Shown here in pieces: positions 34,439 to 40,806 of a DNA stretch of 40,806 nucleotides; positions within the stretch are counted from its first letter, which is position 1; every line of letters starts with the position of its first letter. Below the pieces are notes generated by a model. It was not told the origin of the DNA. It did not search any database and saw only the letters and a program-made list of their open reading frames with translations. The translations under genes were made by a program, and so were the position numbers. Where the stretch lies: positions 1 through 40,806 of the forward strand of contig WTGA01000105.1 of NCBI GenBank assembly GCA_011523765.1. Direction: 5' to 3'. Origin of the DNA: Gammaproteobacteria bacterium. Lineage in GTDB: Bacteria; Pseudomonadota; Gammaproteobacteria; Arenicellales; Poriferihabitantaceae.

Positions 34439-34789
34439 TTACCGGGTGTTCCCGTTTGGCGGGCGTTTGCTGTCACCACCACGCTTTCCACCCCGGCATT
34501 CCGGAGAGTCCGGAACCCGTCCTCCTTTCTCGAACCATTCATCCGGGGTCATGGTATGCAAAGACAGGGCATGGACCGGCCCGGCGATTTCATCCGCCAA
34601 CAGAGCGTTCACCATCCGGTGCCGGGCAACCTGCATCTTGCCTCGGAATTGCTCGGTAACCACGGTCACCTTGAAATGGGTCTCCGAACCTTCGGGGACA
34701 TTGTGCATAAAGCTCTCGTTGATGACATCGGTATGCACCGGGCTCAGGTTTTCCAGCTTTTCCTGGATTGATGACTGGACATTCTTCAT
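34439..34789 (-). CDS. bolA: BolA-family protein
   Basis: 116-residue protein with the BolA fold at 5-90: NESFMHNVPEGSETHFKV, then RGKMQVARHRMVNALLADEI with the conserved Arg-His-Arg region, and LHTMTPDEW. BolA partners with monothiol glutaredoxins in iron-sulfur handling and affects cell shape and motility. The conserved His and the Ser/Asn-rich loop suggest the BolA rather than IbaG group. The last 25 residues are a basic, low-complexity tail (SPECRGGKRGGDSK...) beyond the fold. ATG at 34789; djlA follows after 21 nt, so the two form an operon. Confidence 0.92.
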   Translation of the reverse strand: MKNVQSSIQEKLENLSPVHTDVINESFMHNVPEGSETHFKVTVVTEQFRGKMQVARHRMVNALLADEIAGPVHALSLHTMTPDEWFEKGGRVPDSPECRGGKRGGDSKRPPNGNTR

Positions 34790-34919
34790 GGGACTCGATC
34801 ATAAACCTTCTTCCATGGAATATGACACTGTTTTGCTGAATTTCAATGGCAAGTGTTCCAGGCCTGCAGTCCCTGAAACCTGCGCATCCGGCATTTCTCT
34901 TCCCTGGCACACACCAACC

Positions 34920-35200
34920 TGACTTCGAGATGGATCAAGAAATCCCGCATGGCATGATACCAAGACCCCCGTAACCGTCACGGAATCCGGCCATTCCGGG
35001 CGGATGAAAGATCCAAAACCGTGCCGGCAACGATGGAAAAATACCTGAACGGCGCAATGATGGCGGCTTCGGCAAACCGAAGGCCTGGAGCCGTCGTGTA
35101 CCGGGAACATCCGCCCGACAACCCGACGGCCTCGCACAGGAGAAACAAAGGGAATGATCTGCCCGGCAGCGACAGCCGCGCTTGTGGTTCTGGATGAGTC
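34920..35200 (-). pseudogene. Decayed fragment of an EamA/DMT transporter
   Basis: On the minus strand one frame reads FAEAAIIAPFRYFSIVAGT (about 35020-35080), the hallmark of the penultimate helices of EamA transporters. The continuation expected for the family appears in a different frame, PEWPDSVTVTGVLVSCHAGF (about 34935-34998), so there is a frameshift near 35000-35020. The N-terminal two thirds of the gene are absent, and 35204 is already the end of the next gene. It is not closely similar to the intact EamA gene at 2503-3411. Assignment rests on short motif matches only. Confidence 0.5.
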
Positions 35201-35203
35201 CTG

Positions 35204-36460
35204 TCAGTCATTCCGAAGCGCTGCATACCGTTTGTCGAAAAGTTCCCCCAAGCGCGCGCGACGGAACTCCAGAAAGCCAGGAACGTTGTCCATGCCACCC
35301 ACGGGCCTGCTCCACTGGAAATTATCGAGAGACCATTTCTGGTCTTCGCAGGGTTTTACCGAAAGGGGAGACGGAACGATGCGGCATATGTTGCCGTAGA
35401 GTTGCAGTGCCCGCCTCTGAATCAGACTCCGCAGCTTGGGCGAGAAGTCCGCGGACCTCAGAGCACCTGGCACATAAGCCGAGTTCGCCGCGCTCGTGAA
35501 CAACCCGTACGGCAGTACCGGCTCTTTGGCATCCGGCGGGATATCCAACTCCTCGCGCCAGCGGTTCCCGTATTCCTTGTGGTCAAGGAGGTGCGCAAGC
35601 TGGTAGCCGCCCGGCCCGCGCTTGCGAAACGGCTTGCCGGTAAAGGCAAACGCCCACAAATGCTTCGGGTAGTCGTTGTCGTCGAGCGCAAGGCATTGCG
35701 GCGGGGCTTCGTCCGCCGTAGCCCGTTGCCGGAACACCGCAATCTCCGTGCTTCCGGCGTACCGACGAACGCCCGGGAAAACGCAGGGCGAGCCTTCCCA
35801 CAGATAGATGGCGGGATCGATGCCGAGCACCTCAAGCCGGGAAGACCAGTCCGCCCCCATGCGGCGATTGTCCTCGACGACAGCGTAGACGATGCCGGGA
35901 TCGAGGAAACGCACGAACGGTGTCATCGCTCGAGCAAGCTCACGCAAATCCTCGTCGCTCGGCGCCGGCCACGCCGGCCAGTCTGCACCCTGTCGTCGGG
36001 GTGGCCGCACTTGCGGCACTCGCTTGGTAGAAACGGGAGTCGAGTCGGCTTTGCCGCCGGCAGCGTAACGGTCGAACGCCTCGACATATCGCAGGAGCGT
36101 CCGAGAACCAGCGTGCTCCGGCTTCCTCCGCGCGAGCGCGGACACGAACTTCGACAGGGCACGGGCGTTGGCTCGGTGATGCTCCTTCCACCACTGCGAG
36201 CACACGAAGAACTCGTCAGCGTACACATGCTCCCAGTACCGGCCGTGACCCTGAATCATGCGCCCTTGGTTCCGATGACGCAGAAGCGCAAGGTTCGGGA
36301 GGCTCAGACCGAGCACGTCCTTGCAATACTCCGCGTCCATCAGGCTGACGATCTCTTTCTTTTCCAGAAGTGTGGGATGCTCCTCCAGCAACGTTCGCAT
36401 GAGGGTCTCCACAATCTTCTGGAACTCTCCCCTCACTCCACGAACTCCCGGCTTACTCAT
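35204..36460 (-). CDS. Hypothetical protein of 418 residues, function unknown
   Basis: I do not recognise the family. Length 418 residues, soluble, Arg- and Trp-rich, without signal peptide or membrane segments. N-terminal helical region (about 1-130, with EEHPTLLEKKEIVSLM and SQWWKEHHRANARAL), a Pro/Arg-rich linker near 140-175, and a globular C-terminal half. The segment GGYQLAHLLDHKEYGNRW followed some 25 residues later by FTSAANSAY has the spacing of a His/Asp-His plus Asn nuclease-like site, but this is speculation. ATG 36460 is preferred to GTG 36496 because AAAGGG (36466-36471) sits five bases upstream. High GC, unlike the genes to its right. Its place beside OLD/DUF2971 genes hints at a defence role. 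Confidence 0.75.
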   Translation of the reverse strand: MSKPGVRGVRGEFQKIVETLMRTLLEEHPTLLEKKEIVSLMDAEYCKDVLGLSLPNLALLRHRNQGRMIQGHGRYWEHVYADEFFVCSQWWKEHHRANARALSKFVSALARRKPEHAGSRTLLRYVEAFDRYAAGGKADSTPVSTKRVPQVRPPRRQGADWPAWPAPSDEDLRELARAMTPFVRFLDPGIVYAVVEDNRRMGADWSSRLEVLGIDPAIYLWEGSPCVFPGVRRYAGSTEIAVFRQRATADEAPPQCLALDDNDYPKHLWAFAFTGKPFRKRGPGGYQLAHLLDHKEYGNRWREELDIPPDAKEPVLPYGLFTSAANSAYVPGALRSADFSPKLRSLIQRRALQLYGNICRIVPSPLSVKPCEDQKWSLDNFQWSRPVGGMDNVPGFLEFRRARLGELFDKRYAALRND

Positions 36461-36465
36461 GACAT

Positions 36466-36471
36466 CCCTTT
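36466..36471 (-). promoter_or_regulatory. Shine-Dalgarno sequence deciding the start of the 418-residue gene
   Basis: AAAGGG on the minus strand, five bases before ATG 36460. The upstream GTG (36496) has no comparable site. Confidence 0.6.
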
Positions 36472-36670
36472 CGCTGTGTGAGCCACCAAACCCCACGCAC
36501 CCAAATCGGCCGGACGGCGTTCGCTGTTCGGGTCTCGACTGAGCACTATTCTTCTCGTACGATTACGGTTTGGTAACGAAAAGTGCCCATTACCCGTTCA
36601 AGCCAATTAATATCCCAGCACTTCAAACAGATCGAATCATAAATTCACGGGGGGTTCCTTTCGGAATTTT

Positions 36671-36979
36671 CTATTGTATCTTGCGGGGTGATTGAGATAT
36701 CAAAATTTGCTGTTCCCCACTGAAAAATCCCAAATATAAAACCAGTACCAGCCCTCCGCCTATAAAGGCATATATTTTTCTTTCAACCTGCCGCAGTCTA
36801 TCGTCTAAACTCTTGAATTTATTATCCAGTTTCTCATCGATTTTTCTCTCTAATCGGTCAAACTTGTCATCCAACCGATTGATACCATTTAATACCCAGC
36901 TCTCGTTCGGAACTGGGTCAGGCGATGTTGGGCTTCTGGGCCCCGAATCGTCTGGGCTATCGTTGTGGTTACCCTCCAT
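36671..36979 (-). CDS. Small coiled-coil, single-helix membrane protein
   Basis: 102-residue protein of unknown function. Acidic, Pro/Ser-rich N-terminus (about 1-28), a charged coiled coil (about 32-68, NRLDDKFDRLERKIDEKL and KSLDDRLRQVERK), then one membrane helix (IYAFIGGGLVLVLYLGFF) and a short tail. The coiled coil followed by a terminal helix resembles phage XhlA/holin-like proteins and small membrane effectors, but no specific family is claimed. ATG 36979 overlaps the stop of the upstream 92-residue gene, so the two are translationally coupled. GTG 36985 is an alternative start. AT-rich composition like the rest of the block to 40.6 kb. Confidence 0.7.
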   Translation of the reverse strand: MEGNHNDSPDDSGPRSPTSPDPVPNESWVLNGINRLDDKFDRLERKIDEKLDNKFKSLDDRLRQVERKIYAFIGGGLVLVLYLGFFSGEQQILISQSPRKIQ

Positions 36980-37247
36980 TGGCACTCTGTTTCACATTGA
37001 TCCATTCCCAGATATCCCGGTTATACCGACCCCAGTAGGAAGTTACAGGTATCACAATCCCAGAAGCCACAGGATCATCTCCGAGACCGATCTTTGAGGC
37101 CAACTGCCGCGTAGTCTCTCCACCAGTTGCGATAAAGAAGCTTTCGTGCCCGGCATCCAAATAATTGTCTGCATAATGCTCGACGATCTTCTCATGTACC
37201 ACATCCGGTTCAGAAATGTTGAATGCCACAAATACTTGCATCGTCAT
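36969..37247 (-). CDS. Small soluble protein of 92 residues, function unknown
   Basis: Unrecognised. Begins MTMQVFVAFNISEPDVVHEKI and contains ESFFIATGGETTRQLASKIGL and a Trp-rich end (WGRYNRDIWEWINVK). A compact alpha/beta fold is plausible: beta strands VFVAFN, ESFFIA and GIVIPV alternating with helices. ATG 37247 has AGGG (TAGGGAAAAG) just upstream. Its TAA lies inside the start region of the next gene (11-nt overlap with ATG 36979), so it forms a two-gene unit with the coiled-coil membrane protein: a soluble plus membrane-protein layout seen in toxin-antitoxin and sensor-effector pairs. That functional reading is inference. Confidence 0.7.
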   Translation of the reverse strand: MTMQVFVAFNISEPDVVHEKIVEHYADNYLDAGHESFFIATGGETTRQLASKIGLGDDPVASGIVIPVTSYWGRYNRDIWEWINVKQSANGG

Positions 37248-37537
37248 CTTTTCCCTACTTGCGTTTGCTGTAACAGATTTTCACCGGTCTCGTCCAATGA
37301 TGAGTATTGTTGACCATTTGCAATATACAACAGAACTCTTGAAAATATTATCGCTATTTCCCAGATTCCCCGGACAAAACGTCAGAGTAGACGAGGCTTG
37401 AACGGGAAACCAAATTTTTCTATGTTATTGATATAGCGAGAAAGATGGATCAAAATTTTCCATGTCGATCGTAACTCGTGCTTTATCATACGGGCAAATA
37501 AGCCAAAGGTGGGTATAGACAATTGATGGCGGTGTTG

Positions 37538-38536
37538 TCAGGTACTCCCAACATACGGTATCTCTGACTTTTCCACCTTGATCCTTCTGGTACGAGTCAA
37601 TTCCTGGACTTCTTCCAGGTGTGCAAGCTGGTTTCGGTGTGGTCCCACGATGATTCGGGTGATAGGCAAATTACCGGGGTTTTCAAACAGGCGAATGTAA
37701 GGGATCGCACCGCAATTACCTGCCCTGTGATGAATCTGCTTAGACTTTTTATTTGTCAGGCTTTCCTGAAAATTGGAAGAATCACTCGCAGGCTTCGGCA
37801 ACACCCCAACGATAATCCGGCACTCTTGTTCTTCATAAAAAGCCTTGTGTTTGAACCTTCCGGCGGCTGACACACATTTTGGTAAAACATTTTTGTTAAG
37901 TATTTGCGAGATTGTCTGACCATCATCTTGTCCGAAAGCTTCAATCAACTCCCCTAATGCTTGTAATGCTTGGTGTAATTCCGGGAACTGCTTTTCTATA
38001 TCCAGCCCCTCCTTGTCATAAACAGCATCATCTATAAGGCAGGGCCAGAAATCGAATCGCTGACCCTCCTGTTCCAGCAGTTCTTCAATTTTCTTCCTGT
38101 CGAATACCAGCGCAACGCCCGCATCGCTACCGTATCCTCTCCATTGACTGAGCATGCCATGCGAGCGGTGGTATTTGTCCGGACCAGTCTTGCTGCCATG
38201 GGTCGTGAATGAAACTACAAACGGCGGTTCTGATACTGGCGAGCGGCCTAATACTACGTCGCTTATCGTTCTTACAATCGTCGCACCGTCCTTTTTCGCA
38301 AGTTCCGCTATCCCGTCTGCATCATCAAGTGTCTTTTTGGCCACCGGGTTCTGTTGGTGGTGATGAAGATATTTATTCAGATAACATACACAGTACTTTT
38401 CAATCCGTGGCCAGACCAATTTCATTTCCGAGGAATCGTTCAGGTGAGTTATACGGGTTGCCCAGAGTGTATTGCTATCGAGTATTTTTTTCATCGCCGA
38501 GACCGACGTGTAATGAAACAACTCCGGATGCACCAT
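37538..38536 (-). CDS. DUF2971 domain protein
   Basis: 332-residue protein with the DUF2971 pattern: LFHYTSVSAMKKILDSNTLW at the start, THLNDSSEM, a central SQWRGYGSDAGVAL and a C-terminal YEEQECRIIV. No biochemical role is established for the family to my knowledge. It recurs in accessory and defence regions, and its conserved Tyr/Arg/Glu-type residues suggest an ADP-ribosyltransferase-like or other enzymatic fold, which I cannot confirm. ATG at 38536, 57 nt after the stop of the OLD-family gene on the same strand, so the two probably form an operon. Confidence 0.85.
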   Translation of the reverse strand: MVHPELFHYTSVSAMKKILDSNTLWATRITHLNDSSEMKLVWPRIEKYCVCYLNKYLHHHQQNPVAKKTLDDADGIAELAKKDGATIVRTISDVVLGRSPVSEPPFVVSFTTHGSKTGPDKYHRSHGMLSQWRGYGSDAGVALVFDRKKIEELLEQEGQRFDFWPCLIDDAVYDKEGLDIEKQFPELHQALQALGELIEAFGQDDGQTISQILNKNVLPKCVSAAGRFKHKAFYEEQECRIIVGVLPKPASDSSNFQESLTNKKSKQIHHRAGNCGAIPYIRLFENPGNLPITRIIVGPHRNQLAHLEEVQELTRTRRIKVEKSEIPYVGST

Positions 38537-38593
38537 GGCAAAAAATCTCTGTATTGTGTTATTGAGAATATTGTGGAACAGACGAGGACCGTT

Positions 38594-40549
38594 TTACGAG
38601 AGGAATTGGTTTAAAGCCGTAAAAACCCGTTCAAATCTATCCAGAGATTCACTGATGCATGCGTCATCACCATCCAACAGTTCCGGATGACGCAAAAGCC
38701 AGTCCGCAGGGACGAAGTGGCCGAACTCCGGAATATCTGGTGGAAGAACGCAACAGGCAGCTTCTGCCTGCTTCACTATTCTTTCGGTATTTGGGCCCGC
38801 ATCAGAAATTGAATGGGGGGTAAGTCTGTTTTCGGCCTGCAAACCTAACGAAGCGTTTACCAGATTGCAGTAGAATTCCGGTGAGAAGAGGTCTTCAATA
38901 TCGCTTTCATCTTTACCAGAAAAATCGGCAGCCGTGAGGATATGATCTGTATTCAGGATTTGACTTGCTCTCAAACGTTCGACTTTTGACTTGCCTCCCT
39001 TGCCGTAGTCGCAAAGTACAGCAATGTTAAGATTGTTCCCTTTGAACAGGCTGGCAAATGGCATGATCTTGTCAAGCCCTCCCGTTGGACATACCGTCCA
39101 CCGCATATCCAAATATCCCCGTCCTCTTGATTTCAGGGCTTGGGACATGACCTGAAGATACACAACGTCTGAAGGCCCTTCAACCAGAAGACAGTTTTCC
39201 CCAATAAACAGGGATTGGGTGATTTCATACCCAAGATGAGCCTGAAGCGGGAACAATGTCTCTTTGTCCACAGAAAGAATGTCAGCAGAAACCTTGGTGC
39301 CTTCTACAACCGGCCTGCGGGGATTGGTCAAGTCAACAACATCTTCAACGATTCGGATATCTGCCAGTCGTTGTGCCGGAACCATAAACGGAGAGTGTGT
39401 TGTGTAAATCACCTGATGCTCCGGAAGAATTCTGTCCACAATGTACCGGAGCAAGTCAGATTGGGCCTTGCCATGTAAAGTCAGCCCGGGTTCATCAAGC
39501 AAGATTATCGCATCCCCCGTTTGTTTCTTAAGCTGTTTGAATTGAGACAGAAAGGAGAAAAACCATATGAACCCCGCACTTCGTTCGGATAGCGGCACAG
39601 TAACTCGATGATGGCTGTTTTCTATTCTGATCTTTACTACCCTTCCGCTGTTAAATGGAGGGGGGTCTTCATCTCCGCCTTCATTCTGCGTAATTTTGAC
39701 AGAGAGGGCTTCGTTCTGACTCCAGAATTCAAATATTTCATCCGTAATATCGTTTGATGCTCCTTCGCATTGGGCAATTAAATCTTCAAGCTTTGTTGCA
39801 CCACGCAGTTCTTCAACAGTTGTTCCGGCATACTCCAGAAAATCCAGGAAAATTTGGTCTCCCGATGAAACCTGGTCGTTTTGCTCGTCCTCTAACAGTT
39901 GATCGAGAGAGAGTTCGCCGGACATTCTTTCAAAATGGGATGTATAATAAAAATCTGGTCTGCGATTGCGTAATATATCAATGGCAGCAAGGGAAGCAGT
40001 ACCTTCTCTAAACTCGGAGAGTTTATCCATCAACGACTGTTGGGCCTCACTCCTTTCATCCAGTTCATTTAAAACATTGAATACGCTTTTTGTTGTGTCG
40101 GAATCCGTGAAAACTGACTTCTCCTCATTTGACAATCCTGACCCATCTGCCAGGTATTGAATGCATTTCTTCTCATCAACAGGAACTTCCCATCGATTAA
40201 CAGAATCGATATAGCTGGTTACCTGAACTTCCGGACCAGTGAGCGCACCCTCTCCCAGCACATCCTCAACAGCTCTAGTATCGTCGTCATCAAGTGCCCA
40301 CCAGGTACGGGCAACCGGTGATTCCCCGGAAGGATGACGCTCATCGAATTTATTTAAAAAACGGCGCGGGTAATCCCGAGTACGGTCATACGAGAATTGG
40401 TCGGTCGGGGATATGCCGTGGATCGCGCTTAGAATTGCGGTTTTCCCGGCTTCATTTTTTCCGACCAGACAGGTAAGGTCTCCGATATCAAAAATCCCAC
40501 TATCGTCTATTGAGCGAAAATTTGTGACCTGCACTTTAATGAGTTTCAA
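38594..40549 (-). CDS. OLD-family ATPase with TOPRIM nuclease domain
   Basis: 651 residues. ABC/SMC-like ATPase split by a helical insert: Walker A GKNEAGKT (30-37), signature-like LSERSAGFIW (about 320), Walker B IILLDEPG (348-355), H-loop TTHSPF. The C-terminal TOPRIM domain has LVEGPSD (Glu457) and LCDYGKGG (Asp514), then the OLD-typical DESDIEDLF. In most OLD proteins the Asp is D-x-D; here the second position is Gly, which may alter metal binding. OLD nucleases act in phage defence (P2 Old, Gabija GajA), but no UvrD-like gajB partner is visible. DUF2971 follows 57 nt downstream. Start: TTG 40549 directly after GGAGG is chosen over TTG 40597, which lacks a Shine-Dalgarno sequence. Confidence 0.9.
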   Translation of the reverse strand: MKLIKVQVTNFRSIDDSGIFDIGDLTCLVGKNEAGKTAILSAIHGISPTDQFSYDRTRDYPRRFLNKFDERHPSGESPVARTWWALDDDDTRAVEDVLGEGALTGPEVQVTSYIDSVNRWEVPVDEKKCIQYLADGSGLSNEEKSVFTDSDTTKSVFNVLNELDERSEAQQSLMDKLSEFREGTASLAAIDILRNRRPDFYYTSHFERMSGELSLDQLLEDEQNDQVSSGDQIFLDFLEYAGTTVEELRGATKLEDLIAQCEGASNDITDEIFEFWSQNEALSVKITQNEGGDEDPPPFNSGRVVKIRIENSHHRVTVPLSERSAGFIWFFSFLSQFKQLKKQTGDAIILLDEPGLTLHGKAQSDLLRYIVDRILPEHQVIYTTHSPFMVPAQRLADIRIVEDVVDLTNPRRPVVEGTKVSADILSVDKETLFPLQAHLGYEITQSLFIGENCLLVEGPSDVVYLQVMSQALKSRGRGYLDMRWTVCPTGGLDKIMPFASLFKGNNLNIAVLCDYGKGGKSKVERLRASQILNTDHILTAADFSGKDESDIEDLFSPEFYCNLVNASLGLQAENRLTPHSISDAGPNTERIVKQAEAACCVLPPDIPEFGHFVPADWLLRHPELLDGDDACISESLDRFERVFTALNQFLS

Positions 40550-40555
40550 TTTTCT

Positions 40556-40561
40556 TCCTCC
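40556..40561 (-). promoter_or_regulatory. Strong Shine-Dalgarno in front of a TTG start
   Basis: GGAGGA on the minus strand, about seven bases before TTG 40549, which begins LKLIKVQVTNFRS, the usual first strand of OLD/SMC ATPases. It supports a rare TTG start for the OLD-family gene. Confidence 0.7.
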
Positions 40562-40806
40562 AAGGGGAATCTTTTTTCTGTCGGCAAGTATACCCAAAGG
40601 AAGACCGTTGCATCAGGCAGTATTCCGGTGTGATTTCATCTCAGGTGGCGTTTTTCTTTCCTGAGCTGTCACGACAAATAGTCCATCAGATAGTTCACCT
40701 CTTCATTCATCCAGAGGGTCAGATTCTCCTATCTAGTGTCTGGGAGAAAACCCCCCTGATTTCGAACGGCAGGACGATTGAAATCAATGCCTGAGTGTTC
40801 CGGTCG

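Noticed and set aside
35402..36481. 359-codon plus-strand open frame
   Set aside because: Opposite the 418-residue gene. The minus-strand frame has a good ribosome-binding site and protein-like composition; the plus frame has neither.
38594..40549. Calling the OLD gene gajA of a Gabija system
   Set aside because: No UvrD-like GajB gene is adjacent within the window; the neighbour is a DUF2971 gene.
40730..40806. Possible insertion-sequence end near the right edge
   Set aside because: No transposase, inverted repeat partner or target duplication is within the window, so it cannot be supported.
1..40806. CRISPR arrays, tRNA, rRNA or riboswitch-like structures
   Set aside because: Looked for repeat-spacer periodicity, cloverleaf-like sequences and known RNA motifs by eye; none found.

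Overview
The window looks like a chromosomal segment from a moderately GC-rich gammaproteobacterium. DjlA and BolA in one operon, a stand-alone second-type EF-G, DgkA and YbbN/CnoX-like genes support this. No rRNA, tRNA, CRISPR array or complete insertion sequence was recognised. The broken genes, the two blocks of defence genes and a fatty-acid-like type I PKS recall host-associated (for example sponge-symbiont) genomes. That ecological reading is inference from memory, not shown by the sequence.

Layout. (1) 1-740: the 3' remnant of an AMP-forming acyl-CoA ligase, truncated at its 5' end and frameshifted by a 14-nt near-tandem duplication. (2) 751-7112, minus strand: a four-gene run. It holds a 928-residue fusion of a DppB/OppB-type ABC permease to a beta-lactamase-fold serine hydrolase, a thioredoxin/TPR protein of YbbN type lacking the first active-site Cys, an EamA transporter, and a second serine hydrolase homologous to the hydrolase part of the fusion. 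(3) 7550-10322, plus strand: dgkA and two adjacent acyl-CoA dehydrogenases. (4) 10584-11797: a near-consensus sigma70 promoter, a free-standing acyl carrier protein and an Sfp-type phosphopantetheinyl transferase. (5) 12596-13510, minus strand: an alpha/beta hydrolase. (6) 14336-24667: one giant PKS gene.

The PKS reads KS-AT-DH-cMT-(structural KR)-ER-KR-ACP followed by a second KS and a decayed AT, where the protein ends. All first-module domains keep most catalytic residues (the KR Tyr is His). The first AT looks malonyl-specific and the methyltransferase has its His/Glu pair. A methyl-branched, reduced acyl chain is therefore the simplest predicted product. The second AT lacks the catalytic Ser, the substrate-contacting Phe-His and about 71 residues. 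It is not followed by an ACP or thioesterase, so the last KS must use a carrier protein in trans, be a structural or gatekeeping domain, or be a relic. The free ACP, PPTase, ACAD pair and hydrolase nearby are the natural candidate partners. This cluster is the best candidate for an undescribed system in the window.

Further along: 24883-28326, a McrBC-type modification-dependent restriction system in more AT-rich DNA; 28493-31306, a small catabolic group (SDR, class II aldolase, divergent HpaI-type aldolase); 31385-34789, housekeeping genes (EF-G, DjlA, BolA); 34920-35200, a decayed EamA transporter fragment; 35204-40549, an accessory block of defence character. That block contains a 418-residue unknown, two overlapping small genes (one with a coiled coil and a membrane helix), a DUF2971 protein, and an OLD-family ATPase/TOPRIM nuclease expressed from a TTG start. 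From about 36.5 kb onward the DNA is visibly richer in A+T than the rest, consistent with horizontal acquisition.
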